64,000 bases of DNA from Methylobacterium platani (GCF_001653715.1 NZ_LWHQ01000015.1:76689-140688), one strand, 5' to 3'. Positions 1 through 10,213 are shown, counted from the first letter of the stretch. Program-made: numbers and translations. Notes: generated by a model not told the origin, from the sequence alone.

Positions 1-45
1 CCCGCAGAGGGGGGAGGGTTCTGCCGGTGCCTGTTCTGGAAACCA

Positions 46-804
46 TCAGCCCGGAACCCGCTCCCGCCACGCCCGGTGGGCGGCGTATCCCGACAGGGCC
101 GCCAGCCCGAACCAGGTCAGCGCGTAGATCAGGTGATGGTTGCGGAACGCCACCACGGTGAGCCCGCCGACCGGCCGGCCCGGGCCGTTGCCCGCGGCGT
201 CGGCATCGATGAAGTACGGCGCGACCCGGCCGAGCCCTTCGGCCTCGGCGATCGCCGCGACGTCGCGGGAGTACCAGCGGCCGTGGGCGGGATCGTTGCT
301 GCGCAGGAAGCCGCCGCCGGGTTCGGTGATCCGCAGGAGGCCGGTGACGGTCGCGGTCCCCTCCCCGTCCCCGGGAGGCGCCCGCCAGTCCGGGGGCACG
401 AAGCCGCGATTGACCAGGATCGTGTCGCCGGATCCGGTGACGAGGGGCTCGAGCAGCCAGGAGCCCGGCCCCTTCTCGGTCACCGCCATCGTCCGGACGG
501 CGCGGCCGGGGAGGAAGCGGCCGCTCGCCGTCACGCGGCGGTACTCGTCGGCGTCGCGGGAGGTCTCGTGGGATATCCTGGGCCATTCGGCCGGGCCGGG
601 CGCCGGGACCGGGGCGGCGGACAGCCTCGCCTCGACGCGGGCGATGAGGTCGAGCTTCCAGGCCCGGCGCTCGACCTGCCAGATCCCGAGGGCGAGGAAC
701 AGGGCGGTCGCGAGCAGCGAGAGCGCCACCAGGGACAGGCGCTTGGCGGGCCGGGGCGACACCGCCCCGGCCTGGAACGACCGGTCGTCGTGAATCGTCG
801 TCAC
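46..804 (-). CDS. SURF1 family protein, cyo operon
   Basis: SURF1-type inner-membrane protein that assists assembly of heme-copper oxidases. About 252 residues: an N-terminal transmembrane segment near residues 20-40 ending in the family signature LGIWQVERRAWK, a periplasmic domain with the VNRGFVP motif, and a C-terminal transmembrane segment (HLIYALTWFGLAAL). A GTG at 802-804 overlaps the cyoD stop by 4 bases (GTGA). I prefer it because a longer frame would run into cyoD. It is the last gene of the cyo operon, which suggests a role in maturing this quinol oxidase. Confidence 0.9.
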   Translation of the reverse strand: MTTIHDDRSFQAGAVSPRPAKRLSLVALSLLATALFLALGIWQVERRAWKLDLIARVEARLSAAPVPAPGPAEWPRISHETSRDADEYRRVTASGRFLPGRAVRTMAVTEKGPGSWLLEPLVTGSGDTILVNRGFVPPDWRAPPGDGEGTATVTGLLRITEPGGGFLRSNDPAHGRWYSRDVAAIAEAEGLGRVAPYFIDADAAGNGPGRPVGGLTVVAFRNHHLIYALTWFGLAALSGYAAHRAWRERVPG

Positions 805-1196
805 GGCATGTTGCGCATGTCGCCCGGCGACATCGGCATCATGTTGGTGTTGAGGTGGTACATCACCCACAGCGAGCCCGAGAGCGCGATCACCACCAGC
901 ACGATGGTGAAGATGAGCGCCATCATGGTCCAGCCGCCTTCCGAGCGCGCGTTCATGTGCAGGAAGTAGACCATGTGGACCACGATCTGCGCCACCGCGA
1001 AGGCCATGATGACGAAGGAGGTCACCCGCGGGTCGGGGAAGACCTTGGCCATCACCAGCCAGAACGGGATCGCCGTCAGGATCACCGACAGGACGAAGCC
1101 GGTGATGTAGGCCTTGCGCGAGCCGTGGCCGGCCTCGTGGTGGTCGTGGACGACCTCGACGTGGACTTGCTCGGAGACGGGAGCGCGGGCGCTCAT
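801..1196 (-). CDS. cyoD: Cytochrome bo3 quinol oxidase subunit IV
   Basis: Small subunit IV of the bo3 ubiquinol oxidase, about 131 residues. It has a His-rich acidic N-terminus ([13 protein letters not shown]) and three hydrophobic helices, the usual CyoD layout, and probably helps stabilise CuB in subunit I. The start [10 protein letters not shown] overlaps the cyoC stop by 4 bases (ATGA), and the stop overlaps the SURF1 GTG by 4 bases, so the three genes are probably translationally coupled. Confidence 0.93.
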   Translation of the reverse strand: MSARAPVSEQVHVEVVHDHHEAGHGSRKAYITGFVLSVILTAIPFWLVMAKVFPDPRVTSFVIMAFAVAQIVVHMVYFLHMNARSEGGWTMMALIFTIVLVVIALSGSLWVMYHLNTNMMPMSPGDMRNMP

Positions 1197-1822
1197 GACA
1201 GGGACCCCATCAGGTAGACGAAGGTGAAGACGCCGATCCAGATCACGTCGAGGAAGTGCCAGAACATGCTCAGGCACATCAGCCGGCGGCGGTTGGCCTG
1301 GATCAGGCCGCGCTGGTGCACCTGCACCATCAGGGTCACGAGCCAGATCAACCCGAAGGTGACGTGCAGGCCGTGCGTCCCGACCAGGGTGAAGAACGAG
1401 GACAGGAAGGCGCTGCGCTGGGGCGTGGCGCCCTCGTGGATCAGGTGGGCGAACTCGTAGAGCTCGAGGCCGATGAAGCAGAGGCCGAAGGCGCCCGTGA
1501 CCGCGAGCCAGCGTTGGGTCATCCGCTGGTCGCCCTTCTCCATCTCCAGCATGGCGAAGCCGTAGGTGATGGAGGAGAACAGGAGCATGGAGGTGTTCAC
1601 CGCCACGAGCTTGAGGTCGAACAGGTCCGCGCCGGACGGACCCGCCGCGTAGTTCCGTCCGAGCACGCCGTACGTCGCGAACAGGATCGCGAAGATCAGG
1701 CAGTCGCTCATCAGGTAGAGCCAGAACCCGAGCATGGTCCCGCCCTCGGCGTGACCGTGCTCGTCGGCGACGTAGAAGTGCAGCTCGGCGTCGTCCGCCG
1801 CGGCAATGTGTGACTGCGCCAT
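1193..1822 (-). CDS. cyoC: Cytochrome bo3 quinol oxidase subunit III
   Basis: Subunit III of the bo3 oxidase, 209 residues, the normal family length. Five hydrophobic helices are visible, with the conserved end [25 protein letters not shown] Shine-Dalgarno lies just before the ATG. It follows cyoB by 10 bases and overlaps cyoD by 4. Confidence 0.95.
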   Translation of the reverse strand: MAQSHIAAADDAELHFYVADEHGHAEGGTMLGFWLYLMSDCLIFAILFATYGVLGRNYAAGPSGADLFDLKLVAVNTSMLLFSSITYGFAMLEMEKGDQRMTQRWLAVTGAFGLCFIGLELYEFAHLIHEGATPQRSAFLSSFFTLVGTHGLHVTFGLIWLVTLMVQVHQRGLIQANRRRLMCLSMFWHFLDVIWIGVFTFVYLMGSLS

Positions 1823-1832
1823 GGCGGGGTCC

Positions 1833-3860
1833 TCAGGCCTTGACGAGGGCGAGCGTGCGGGTGCGCTCGGCCTCGGTCCGCGCGACCTCGTCGGCGGGGA
1901 TGTAGGTGTCGCGGTCGTAGTTGAAGGTGTGGGTGATGACCGCCGCGATCGCGCCGACGAAGGAGATCGCCGCGAGCCACCAGACGTGCCACACCATGGC
2001 GATGCCGAAGACCGTGGCGATGGCGGAGATGATCACGCCCGCACCGGTGCCCTTGGGCATGTGGATGGCCTTGTAGCCCTCCAGCGGACGCTTGTAGCCG
2101 CGGCTCTTCATGTCCCACCAGGCGTCGCCGTCATGCACCATCGGCGTGAAGGCGAAGTTGTACTCGGGCGGCGGCGAGGAGGTGGCCCATTCGAGGGTGC
2201 GGCCGCCCCAGGGATCGCCGGTGAGGTCGCGCAGCTGCTCGCGCCGCAGGATGCTGACGGCGAACTGCACGATCATCGCGGCGATGCCGCAGGCGATCAG
2301 GGCCGCGCCGAAGGCCGCGACGATGAAGAACGGCTGCAGCGAGGTGCCCTCGAACGAGCTCATGCGCCGGGTCACGCCCATCAGGCCGAGGATGTAGAGC
2401 GGCATGAACGCCACCCAGAACCCGACGACCCAGCACCAGAACGAGACCTTGCCCCAGAACGGGTCGAGGCGGAAACCGAAGGCCTTCGGCCACCAGTAGT
2501 AGATGCCGGCGAACAGGCCGAACAGCACGCCGCCGATGATCACGTTGTGGAAGTGCGCGACCAGGAACAGCGAGTTGTGCAGCACGAAGTCGGCCGGGGG
2601 CACGGCGAGCAGGACGCCGGTCATGCCGCCGACGACGAAGGTCAGCATGAAGGCGACGGTCCACATCATCGGCAGGTCGAAGCGGATCCGGCCGCGATAC
2701 ATCGTGAACAGCCAGTTGAAGATCTTCGCGCCGGTCGGGATCGAGATGATCATCGTGGTGATGCCGAAGAACGAGTTGACGCTCGCCCCCGATCCCATGG
2801 TGAAGAAGTGGTGCAGCCAGACCAGGTAGGACAGGATGGTGATGACGACCGTGGCGTAGACCATCGAGGCGTAGCCGAACAGGCGCTTGCCGGAGAAGGT
2901 CGAGGTCACCTCGGAGAAGATGCCGAAGGCCGGCAGCACCAGGATGTAGACCTCGGGGTGGCCCCAGATCCAGATCAGGTTCACGTACATCATCGGGTTG
3001 CCGCCGAGATCGTTCGTGAAGAAGTTGGTGCCGACGTAGCGGTCGAGGGTGAGCAGCGCCAGCACGGCGCCGAGCACTGGGAACGAGGCGACGATCAGGA
3101 TGTTCGTGCAGAGCGAGGTCCAGGTGAAGACCGGCATCTTCATCATCGACATGCCGGGCGCCCGCATCTTGACGATGGTGGCGATCAGGTTGACGCCCGA
3201 CAAGGTCGTGCCGATGCCGGCGATCTGCAGCGCCCAGATGTAGTAGTCGACGCCGACGCTCGGCGAGTAGGCGATGTTCGACAAGGGCGGGTAGGCGAGC
3301 CAGCCGGTGGCCGCGAACTCGCCGATGAACAGCGACATCATCGTCAGCACGACGCCGCCGGTGGTCATCCAGAAGCTGAAGTTGTTGAGGAACGGGAAGG
3401 CGACGTCGCGGGCGCCGATCTGCAGCGGCACGACGTAGTTCATCAGCCCGGTGACCAGCGGCATCGCCACGAAGAAGATCATGATCACGCCGTGGGCGGT
3501 GAAGATCTGGTCGTAGTGGTGCGGCGGCAGGAAGCCGTCGGAGCCGCCATGGGCGATGGCCTGCTGCGAGCGCATCAGCACCGCGTCGGCAAAGCCGCGC
3601 AGCAGCATGACGAGGCCCAGGACCATGTACATGATCCCGATCTTCTTGTGGTCGACGCTGGTGAACCAGTCGCGCCAGAGCACGCCCCACAGCTTGTAGC
3701 GGGTGACGAGGCCGAGGACGGCGAGGCCGCCGACGGCGACCGCCAGGAAGGTCACCACCACGATCGGCTCGTGGAGGGGCAGGGATTCGAGGGTGAAGCG
3801 GCCGAACAGCAGCCGCCACCAGTGCGGGTAGGCTTCGATCGGATTGGGTTCGGAGTTCAT
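1833..3860 (-). CDS. cyoB: Cytochrome bo3 quinol oxidase subunit I
   Basis: Catalytic subunit I, 675 residues, matching CyoB length. The A1-type motif [15 protein letters not shown] is present, carrying the D-channel glutamate and the tyrosine that crosslinks to the CuB histidine. Further CuB ligands are in LVWLHHFF, and heme-ligand histidines are in FLVAHFHNV and IFTAHGVIM. Quinol-site residues known from E. coli are conserved: Arg and Asp in LLRGFAD, His and Gln in PPHHYDQ. It reduces oxygen to water with quinol electrons and pumps protons. It lies 44 bases after cyoA. Confidence 0.97.
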   Translation of the reverse strand: MNSEPNPIEAYPHWWRLLFGRFTLESLPLHEPIVVVTFLAVAVGGLAVLGLVTRYKLWGVLWRDWFTSVDHKKIGIMYMVLGLVMLLRGFADAVLMRSQQAIAHGGSDGFLPPHHYDQIFTAHGVIMIFFVAMPLVTGLMNYVVPLQIGARDVAFPFLNNFSFWMTTGGVVLTMMSLFIGEFAATGWLAYPPLSNIAYSPSVGVDYYIWALQIAGIGTTLSGVNLIATIVKMRAPGMSMMKMPVFTWTSLCTNILIVASFPVLGAVLALLTLDRYVGTNFFTNDLGGNPMMYVNLIWIWGHPEVYILVLPAFGIFSEVTSTFSGKRLFGYASMVYATVVITILSYLVWLHHFFTMGSGASVNSFFGITTMIISIPTGAKIFNWLFTMYRGRIRFDLPMMWTVAFMLTFVVGGMTGVLLAVPPADFVLHNSLFLVAHFHNVIIGGVLFGLFAGIYYWWPKAFGFRLDPFWGKVSFWCWVVGFWVAFMPLYILGLMGVTRRMSSFEGTSLQPFFIVAAFGAALIACGIAAMIVQFAVSILRREQLRDLTGDPWGGRTLEWATSSPPPEYNFAFTPMVHDGDAWWDMKSRGYKRPLEGYKAIHMPKGTGAGVIISAIATVFGIAMVWHVWWLAAISFVGAIAAVITHTFNYDRDTYIPADEVARTEAERTRTLALVKA

Positions 3861-3904
3861 GGCTCAGCCTGGAATGCGGAGTATCGGTCGGGGTCCGGGC
3901 TCGT

Positions 3905-5011
3905 TCAGTTCAGGCGCGGGCTCGCGGCGGCGGTCGCTTTCGCGGCCGACGAGTTGCCGAGGCCGTAGGCGTCGGCGGGGGTGCAGAGCGCGGTCACGAA
4001 GGTGGCCGTCTGGGTGGCGCCGGTGCCGCGGCGCACCGCCTTGTCGTAGGTGAGGCTCATCACGGTGTTGAGGCCCTCGCGGCCGCCGCCGCCGCGGGCG
4101 TCGATCGCCGCCATGTCGTGCATGCACATCTTGGTCCGGTCGACGCACATGTTGAGGATCGCGTCGTAGAGGCCGGCATCGACGGCGTTGTAGTAGCGCA
4201 CCGGCTCCTTCTCGCTCGGGCGCTCGAGCTTCAGGTAGTCGGCCCGGGAGAGGTCGCCGCCCTCCTTCCTGACCTTGTCGACCCAGGCGCTGAACGCGCC
4301 TTCGTCGACGCCCTTGAAGGCGAAGCGCATGTGCGAGAACCCGGCGCCGCTGTAGTTGGCGGAGAAGCCCTCGTAGGTGCCGGCCTTGTTGATCACGGCG
4401 TTGAGCCGCGTCTGCATGCCCGGCATGGCGTAGATCTGGCCGGCCAGCGCCGGGATGAACAGCGAGTTCATCACCGAGGAGGAGGTGATGCGAAACTCGA
4501 TCGGCCGGTCGACGGGGGCGGCGAGCTCGTTGAGCGAGGCGATGCCCTGCTCGGGGTAGAGGAAGAGCCACTTCCAGTCGAGGGCGACGACCTGGACCAC
4601 CAGGGGCTTGCCCGAGACCATCGGGTCGCCGACACTCGACACGATCGGCTTCGCGGCGCTGATGCGGCTGACGGGCCGGTAGGGATCGAGCAGGTGGGTG
4701 CCGAGCCAGGTCAGCGCGCCGAGCGCGATGATGATCAGGAGCGGGGCCGACCAGATCACCACCTCGAGACCGGTCGAGTGATGGAAATCGGGATCGTAGA
4801 CGGCCTTCTTGTTGCCCTCGCGATAGTGCCAGGCGAAGGCGATCGTGAGCGCCATCACCGGCACGATGATGAGGAGCATCAGCACCGTGGAGGCGATCAG
4901 CAGGTTACGCTGCTGCAGCGCCACGTCGCCGGCGGGCGACATGAGCACCATATTGCATCCTCCGGTGAGGAGGATGAACGGAAGTACGAGGAGGAGGCGC
5001 AAGTGTTTCAC
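3905..5011 (-). CDS. cyoA: Cytochrome bo3 quinol oxidase subunit II
   Basis: Subunit II, 368 residues. It starts with a lipoprotein signal (LLTGGCNMVLM, lipobox LTGGC), then two transmembrane helices and a cupredoxin domain. The CuA ligand set C-x3-C is absent, as expected for a quinol rather than a cytochrome c oxidase. The start is GTG (MKHLRLLLV). It is the first gene of the operon, and its promoter should lie in 5012-5135, shared with the divergent transporter. Confidence 0.95.
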   Translation of the reverse strand: MKHLRLLLVLPFILLTGGCNMVLMSPAGDVALQQRNLLIASTVLMLLIIVPVMALTIAFAWHYREGNKKAVYDPDFHHSTGLEVVIWSAPLLIIIALGALTWLGTHLLDPYRPVSRISAAKPIVSSVGDPMVSGKPLVVQVVALDWKWLFLYPEQGIASLNELAAPVDRPIEFRITSSSVMNSLFIPALAGQIYAMPGMQTRLNAVINKAGTYEGFSANYSGAGFSHMRFAFKGVDEGAFSAWVDKVRKEGGDLSRADYLKLERPSEKEPVRYYNAVDAGLYDAILNMCVDRTKMCMHDMAAIDARGGGGREGLNTVMSLTYDKAVRRGTGATQTATFVTALCTPADAYGLGNSSAAKATAAASPRLN

Positions 5012-5135
5012 GGGCAGCCCGGACGATCAGCTTTCGGCCCCTGTCGTGTACGCCCGCCGCGGCCCTCGCGGGATTGGACGTTTTGTCCAGGCCCCCTGGG
5101 GACCGGTTCTCCTCTAAGGAAGGGACCTTCGTAGA

Positions 5136-6503
5136 GTGACGAAGCAGGATTCCGATATGGCCACGATCACGGCGGATCCCGCCGCCGCCTCCTCCTCCAA
5201 GCCGGAACGGGATGCCCGCCTGGTCTCGTCGGAGCCGGGCCACGTCGCCCCCGGCGAGATCGCCCTCGGCGTCATCATCGGCCGCACCTCGGAGTTCTTC
5301 GACTTCTTCGTGTTCGGCCTCGCCTGCGTGCTGGTCTTCCCGCGCCTGGTCTTCCCGTGGGCCGATCCGGTGACCGGCACGCTGTACTCCTTCGGGCTGT
5401 TCGCCCTCGCCTTCGTGGCCCGTCCCATCGGCTCGGTGCTGTTCATGGCGATCGACCGGCGCTACGGCCGGGCCACCAAGCTCACCATCGCGCTGTTCCT
5501 GCTCGGCCTCTCGACCTGCCTCATCGCCTTCCTGCCGGGCTACGAGACGATCGGGCACTGGTCGGCGGTGCTGCTGGCGGCCTGCCGCATCGGCCAGGGC
5601 CTGGCCCTCGGCGGCGCCTGGGACGGTCTCGCCTCCCTGCTCGCCCTCAACGCGCCGAAGAGCCGCCGCGGCTGGTACGCGATGCTGCCGCAGCTCGGCG
5701 CGCCGGTCGGCTTCATGCTGGCGAGCGGTCTGTTCGCGTTCTTCGAGCTCCAGCTCTCGGACGCCGACTTCATGGGCTTCGGTTGGCGCTACCCGTTCTT
5801 CGTCGCCTTCACGATCAACGTCGTGGCCCTGTTCGCCCGCCTGCGCCTCGTCGCGACGGAGGAGTTCCGCCGCCTGCTCGAGGCCGACGAGCTCGAGCCG
5901 GAGCCGGTCCTCCGGACGGTGCAGGCGAGCGGCCGCAACATCCTCGTCGGCGCCTTCGTGCCGCTCGCCGGCTACGCGCTGTTCCACCTCGTCACGGTGT
6001 TCCCGGTCAGCTGGATCAGCCTGTTCACCGGGCGCTCGGTCGGCGAGTTCCTGATGGTGCAGTTCGCCGGCGCCACCATCTGCACGATGACGATCGTCAT
6101 GTCGGGCCTGATCGCCGACCAGATCGGCCGGCGCTCGACCATCGCGCTCGCCGCGGCGCTGATCGGCCTGTTCGCCATCGGCAGCATCGTCGCCCCGCTG
6201 CTGTTCGGCGACAGCATGCCCGGCCAGACGATCTTCGTGGTGGTCGGCTTCGCGCTGCTCGGCCTCGCCTACGGCCAGAGCTCGGGCGCCATCGCGGAGA
6301 ATTTCGGCACCAAGTACCGCTACACCGGCTCGGCGCTGACCTCCGACCTCGCCTGGCTCGTCGGCGCCGGCTTCGCGCCGCTGGTCGCGCTTTACACGTC
6401 GAGCCATCTCGGCCTGCCGTGGGTCGGCGTGTACCTGCTCTCGGGTGCGGTCTGCACGCTGGGCGCGCTGGGGCTCAACCGGCGGCTCGGGGTGTCGGCC
6501 TGA
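5136..6503 (+). CDS. MFS transporter, MHS-like
   Basis: A 455-residue major facilitator with about 12 hydrophobic helices, closest in style to the metabolite:proton symporter branch (EFFDFFVFGLACVL near the first helix, DRRYGRATKLT in the helix 2-3 loop). The substrate cannot be read from sequence. I chose the GTG at 5136 because a strong Shine-Dalgarno (AAGGAAGGGA at 5116-5125) is correctly spaced for it. The ATG at 5157 would be about 30 bases from that site. It is transcribed divergently from cyoA. Confidence 0.85.
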   Translation: MTKQDSDMATITADPAAASSSKPERDARLVSSEPGHVAPGEIALGVIIGRTSEFFDFFVFGLACVLVFPRLVFPWADPVTGTLYSFGLFALAFVARPIGSVLFMAIDRRYGRATKLTIALFLLGLSTCLIAFLPGYETIGHWSAVLLAACRIGQGLALGGAWDGLASLLALNAPKSRRGWYAMLPQLGAPVGFMLASGLFAFFELQLSDADFMGFGWRYPFFVAFTINVVALFARLRLVATEEFRRLLEADELEPEPVLRTVQASGRNILVGAFVPLAGYALFHLVTVFPVSWISLFTGRSVGEFLMVQFAGATICTMTIVMSGLIADQIGRRSTIALAAALIGLFAIGSIVAPLLFGDSMPGQTIFVVVGFALLGLAYGQSSGAIAENFGTKYRYTGSALTSDLAWLVGAGFAPLVALYTSSHLGLPWVGVYLLSGAVCTLGALGLNRRLGVSA

Positions 6504-6655
6504 TCCTTCTCCCCTCCCCAGGCGATCTCGGGCTTGCCCGAGATCGCTCAAGCTTGTGGGGAGGGGTCGGGGGTGGGGGTGGTGCAGGAGGCACCGCAGC
6601 GCTCGATCCGGCACCACCCCCACCCCTAGCCCCTCCCCACAAGGGGGAGGGGAAG
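6504..6655. repeat. Intergenic palindromic repeat element
   Basis: The gap between the convergent MFS and chorismate-mutase-like genes is filled with paired sequence. 6522-6533 and 6536-6547 form a perfect 12-bp hairpin with a TT loop. 6553-6585 and 6611-6643 are 33-base arms that pair with only a few mismatches. The purine-rich and pyrimidine-rich CCCCTCCCC edges recur at both ends. It could act as a two-way terminator or be a REP-like genomic repeat. Confidence 0.7.
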
Positions 6656-6665
6656 AGCCACGTCG

Positions 6666-7508
6666 TCAGGCCGCCCCCACGCGGAACCGCGCCGCGTGGC
6701 TGCCGATCTCGTCGAGATCCCGCGGCGCCGCGCCGGCCTCGGCCAGCGCCGCCCGCGCCTCCTCCGGGCTCACGCTACCGGGCAGGGCCAGGAGCTGGCT
6801 CAGGCCCCCACTGACGCCGGCACTCGCCACCACCTCGCCGCCCAGCTCCGCCACCGCATCGGACGCCTCGTCGCGCCAGCGCTCGAACCGGGCGGCGTAG
6901 AGCACCCAGTCGCGCTGGGCGGCCGCCGGGTCGTCGAGGGGCTTGGCGATGCAGAAGACCGGAGTACCCGCCGGGTGGCCGGGCCGCTCGATGAAGGGCA
7001 GGCGGGCGATCACCTTCGGGCGACCGGGACCGGCGAGCTGGCGCCACCAGGCGCCGGCGGTCACACCCTGGTCGAGGCGGAACACCCCGAGATCGCCGCG
7101 CGAGGCGGCAACCGCCGCGATCACCGCCGCGGCGCTCGGATGCGGCCGGTAGGGCACCGTGAAGCCGAAATGGAACCGGGCCGAATCGCGCATCGGCGCG
7201 TCGCCGCCCGACACGTCGGCATGGACCGCGAACGGCGCCTGGACGTAGGTGAAGGTCGCGATGATGACGCGCCAGATCCCCTCCACCGTGTCGAGGGGGA
7301 GCAGGCCCGTGTGGCGCTCGGCGATCATCCGCATCATCGAGGCCTCGCGGCCGGGCCGGAAGGCGGAGCCGGAGGCCGAGGTCTTCTTGACGGCGATCAG
7401 CCGGTCGATGATCCGGCCGCGCTCCATCAGGAGGTCGTGCATCGCCGAATCGATGCGGTCGATGTCGGCCCGGAGGGCGGCGAGGTCGGCGGGCGGGGTC
7501 GACGTCAT
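6666..7508 (-). CDS. Chorismate mutase-like protein with C-terminal domain
   Basis: A 280-residue protein. Residues about 5-95 are an AroQ-type all-helical chorismate mutase domain (LAALRADIDRIDSAMHDLL, the GRIIDRLIAVK helix, then IWRVIIATFTYVQ). The remaining 180 residues are a separate alpha/beta domain of uncertain role that does not look like a prephenate dehydratase with an intact active site. It probably takes part in aromatic amino acid synthesis, but its activity is unproven. It is divergent from metX across a 261-base gap. Confidence 0.8.
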   Translation of the reverse strand: MTSTPPADLAALRADIDRIDSAMHDLLMERGRIIDRLIAVKKTSASGSAFRPGREASMMRMIAERHTGLLPLDTVEGIWRVIIATFTYVQAPFAVHADVSGGDAPMRDSARFHFGFTVPYRPHPSAAAVIAAVAASRGDLGVFRLDQGVTAGAWWRQLAGPGRPKVIARLPFIERPGHPAGTPVFCIAKPLDDPAAAQRDWVLYAARFERWRDEASDAVAELGGEVVASAGVSGGLSQLLALPGSVSPEEARAALAEAGAAPRDLDEIGSHAARFRVGAA

Positions 7509-7665
7509 AGCTTTACGGGGAGAAGCGGCGGGAACCCCCGTCTTACGACCGCCCGCGCCCTTGGGCCAGGGCCGCCGTGGCGCGCGCCTTCGGAGAATGC
7601 CCTTCCGTCGATTGACGGCGGGACAGCGAAGCCCTACCTCTTTCGTCCGTTGAAGCGGAAATTTT

Positions 7666-7707
7666 GGACGCTTTAACGTCCGGTGCCGGTTTGGAGAACG
7701 AACCGGC
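7666..7707 (+). promoter_or_regulatory. Tandem hairpins in the metX leader
   Basis: Two adjacent stem-loops lie about 65-100 bases before the metX start: GGACG (7666-7670) pairs with CGTCC (7677-7681), and GCCGGTT (7685-7691) pairs with AACCGGC (7701-7707). The position suggests a leader control element for methionine synthesis. I do not recognise a SAM-II or other named riboswitch core here. Confidence 0.35.
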
Positions 7708-7769
7708 CCCGGAACTCCTCCGCCTTCGCCTCGTCCAGCCCGCCGCCCGGCGACAGCCCCGTGAGAAGC

Positions 7770-8942
7770 ATGGCCACACCCCTCCTGAAGCCCGGGATCG
7801 AGGCCGCCGCCCAGGCGGTCGAGCCGACGAGCCCCGTCGCCCGTTTCGAGGCCGACGCGCCGCTGCTCATGGATGCGGGCGTGGAGCTGGCGCCCTGGCA
7901 GATCGCCTACCAGACGGCGGGCACGCTCAATGCCGCGCGCAGCAACGCGGTCCTGGTCTGCCACGCGCTCACCGGCGACCAGCACGTCGCCAACACCCAT
8001 CCGGTGACCGGCAAGGCCGGCTGGTGGGAGCGCCTGGTCGGCCCCGGCAAGCCGGTCGACACCGACCGCTACTTCGTGATCTGCGCCAACGTGGTCGGCT
8101 CCTGCATGGGGACGACCGGCCCGGCCTCGCTCAACCCGGCGACCGGCCGCGCCTACGGCCTCGACTTCCCGCTGGTCACCATCCGCGACATGGTGCGCGG
8201 CCAGGCGATGCTGCTCGACCGGCTCGGCATCAAGGACCTGTTCCTGTGCATCGGCGGCTCGATGGGCGGGATGCAGGTGCTGCAATGGGCGGCGAGCTAC
8301 CCCGAGCGGGTCTTTTCCGCGATGCCGATCGCCACCGGCGCCCGCCACTCGGCGCAGAACATCGCCTTCCACGAGGTCGGCCGGCAGGCGATCCTGGCCG
8401 ATCCGAACTGGCATGGCGGGCGCTACCTCGACGTCGGCACGCGGCCGGCCAAGGGACTCGGCGTCGCCCGGATGGGCGCCCACATCACCTACCTGTCGGA
8501 GCCCGCCCTCCACCGCAAGTTCGGCCGCCGGCTCCAGGACCGGGACGCCCCGACCTTCTCCTTCGACGCCGATTTCCAGATCGAGAGCTACCTGCGCCAC
8601 CAGGGCATCACCTTCGTCGAGCGCTTCGACGCCAACGCCTACCTCTACCTGACCCGGGCGATGGACTATTTCGACCTCGCGGCCGACCACGGCGGCGTGC
8701 TCGCCAACGCCTTCCGGGGCACCAGGACGCGATTCTGCATCGTGTCGTTCACCTCCGACTGGCTGTTCCCGACCGCCGATTCGCGGGCGATCGTCCACGC
8801 GCTCAACGCCGCGGCGGCGCCGGTCGCCTTCGTCGAGGTCGAGAGCGACAAGGGCCACGACGCCTTCCTGCTCGACGAGCCGGCGATGATCTCGGCCGCC
8901 CGCGGCTTCATCGACGCCGCCGCCCGGGAGCGCGGCCTGTGA
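7770..8942 (+). CDS. metX: Homoserine O-acetyltransferase
   Basis: Alpha/beta-hydrolase acyltransferase that acylates homoserine in methionine synthesis, 390 residues. The nucleophile elbow [13 protein letters not shown], the substrate-binding loop [11 protein letters not shown], and a C-terminal Asp (TSDWLFPT) and His (KGHDAF) complete the catalytic triad. The start MATPLLKPG is chosen because homology begins soon after it and the upstream frame is low-complexity. The stop overlaps metW by 4 bases. Acetyl rather than succinyl donor use is assumed from the family. Confidence 0.95.
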   Translation: MATPLLKPGIEAAAQAVEPTSPVARFEADAPLLMDAGVELAPWQIAYQTAGTLNAARSNAVLVCHALTGDQHVANTHPVTGKAGWWERLVGPGKPVDTDRYFVICANVVGSCMGTTGPASLNPATGRAYGLDFPLVTIRDMVRGQAMLLDRLGIKDLFLCIGGSMGGMQVLQWAASYPERVFSAMPIATGARHSAQNIAFHEVGRQAILADPNWHGGRYLDVGTRPAKGLGVARMGAHITYLSEPALHRKFGRRLQDRDAPTFSFDADFQIESYLRHQGITFVERFDANAYLYLTRAMDYFDLAADHGGVLANAFRGTRTRFCIVSFTSDWLFPTADSRAIVHALNAAAAPVAFVEVESDKGHDAFLLDEPAMISAARGFIDAAARERGL

Positions 8943-9595
8943 ACGCCTCCGCCCCCCTCGCCCCCGCGATCCTGCCGCAGGACGCCACCGGCTCCTCGCG
9001 CATCGACCACCTGGTGATGCTCAACCTCGTCGAGCCCGGCTCCCGGGTGCTCGACGTCGGCTGCGGCGACGGCTCGCTGCTGGCGCTCCTGCGCGACCGC
9101 CGCGGCGTCGACGGCCGCGGCATCGAGCTCTCGCGCGAAGGCGTCAATGCCTGCCTGGCCCACGGCCTGCCGGTGATCCAGGGCGACGCCGACACCGACC
9201 TCGCGGCGTACCCGGACGACGCCTTCGACTACGTGATCCTGTCGCAGACGATCCAGGCGACGCGCCAGCCGAAGGAGGTGCTGGAGCACTTGTTGCGCAT
9301 CGGCCGGCACGCGATCGTGTCGTTCCCGAATTTCGGCCATTGGCGGGTGCGCAGCGAATTGCTGCTGCGCGGCCGGATGCCGGTGACCGACACCCTGCCC
9401 GACCCCTGGTACGCGACCCCGAACATCCACCACTGCACGATCCGCGACTTCGTCGGCCTGTGCCGCATGGTCGGCGCCCGGATCGAGCGCGCCTCGGCGC
9501 TCGACGCCTCGGGCCACCCGATGCGCTTCGCCCTGCCGTGGTGGGTGTGGAACCTCGTCGGCACGCAGGGGGTGTTCCTGCTGCGGCGGGGGTGA
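8939..9595 (+). CDS. metW: Methionine biosynthesis protein MetW
   Basis: A 218-residue class I methyltransferase-fold protein with the SAM-site motif [12 protein letters not shown] and the MetW-typical [10 protein letters not shown] and [12 protein letters not shown] blocks. MetW is nearly always paired with metX and is thought to support its activity. GTG start at 8939 overlapping the metX stop (GTGA), indicating translational coupling. Confidence 0.93.
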   Translation: MNASAPLAPAILPQDATGSSRIDHLVMLNLVEPGSRVLDVGCGDGSLLALLRDRRGVDGRGIELSREGVNACLAHGLPVIQGDADTDLAAYPDDAFDYVILSQTIQATRQPKEVLEHLLRIGRHAIVSFPNFGHWRVRSELLLRGRMPVTDTLPDPWYATPNIHHCTIRDFVGLCRMVGARIERASALDASGHPMRFALPWWVWNLVGTQGVFLLRRG

Positions 9596-9626
9596 GAGAC
9601 CTCCCTTGCCGGGCGCCGACGGAGTG

Positions 9627-10037
9627 CTACCCGTCGGCCATGATCTTGTCCTGCGCCGCCGAGACGAGGAAGGCCGAGCGCGTCACTCCGCGCTCGCGGG
9701 CGGCTTGGTCGATCATCGCGAGTGCGCCGGCATCGAGCGAGAGGTTCACCCGGACAGACCTGCCTTCGTCGAGGACGAGCGGCACGGTTGCGACCAGGGT
9801 CGCCTCCGCCACGGCTTCCGCCGCCTGCGGGTCGGCCAGAAGGGCGTCGACGCTGCGCGGCTCCGGGGCCGCGAGGCCGGCGACCAAGCGGTCGCCGATC
9901 CACTCGCGCAACGCCTCTCCGGCATTGGCGATGGCCTCGTCGATCGTCGCTCCCATGGCGGTGCAGCCGGGGCAATCCGGGAAAGCGGCACCGTAACCGC
10001 CGGGCTCGCCGTCGATCAGGGCGATGTAGCGGGGCAT
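9627..10037 (-). CDS. hicB: HicB-type antitoxin
   Basis: A 136-residue HicB family protein. The N-terminal HicB fold (MPRYIALIDGEPGGYGAAFPDC through the TIDEAIANAGEALREW helix) should bind the toxin. The C-terminal part (SVRVNLSLDAGALAMIDQAARERGVTRSAFL) is a ribbon-helix-helix segment for DNA binding and autoregulation. It starts 14 bases after the hicA stop, preceded by GAGGACGACGAG. Confidence 0.88.
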   Translation of the reverse strand: MPRYIALIDGEPGGYGAAFPDCPGCTAMGATIDEAIANAGEALREWIGDRLVAGLAAPEPRSVDALLADPQAAEAVAEATLVATVPLVLDEGRSVRVNLSLDAGALAMIDQAARERGVTRSAFLVSAAQDKIMADG

Positions 10038-10051
10038 CTCGTCGTCCTCAC

Positions 10052-10213
10052 TCAGATCCAGCCGGCGGCCTTGGCGATGACGCGGGCGACGCCGGGCGTC
10101 AGCGTCCGATGTCGCGGCACCATGATCTTCACGCCGGGTCGCAGCGGATGAGCGAGCGTCTCATGCTTCGCCCCGCCTTCGCTGAACCAGCCCTCCGCCA
10201 GCAGACGCGCCAC
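10052..10213 (-). CDS. hicA: HicA-type toxin, start codon lost or shifted
   Basis: Short HicA-like protein, a double-stranded-RNA-binding-fold mRNA interferase family. The conserved core is intact: RLLAEGWFSEGGAKHE with the active-site His region, then VKIMVPRHRTLTPGVARVIAKAAGW. Homology extends upstream to position 10237 (reading VETDARAI), but the expected start triplet there (10235-10237, minus strand) is GTA. The next in-frame codon that can start is the GTG at 10211-10213, giving 53 residues and losing the first helix. A stop codon lies a few codons further upstream. The gene may be weakened or inactive. Confidence 0.7.
   Translation of the reverse strand: MARLLAEGWFSEGGAKHETLAHPLRPGVKIMVPRHRTLTPGVARVIAKAAGWI

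Noticed and set aside
1806..3968. A 720-codon open frame on the strand opposite cyoB
   Set aside because: His/Asp/Glu/Arg-rich low-complexity translation without domains; it mirrors the codon bias of cyoB on the other strand.
7509..7769. SAM-II riboswitch before metX
   Set aside because: The hairpins are present, but I could not match the conserved SAM-II core, so only an unnamed leader structure is listed.
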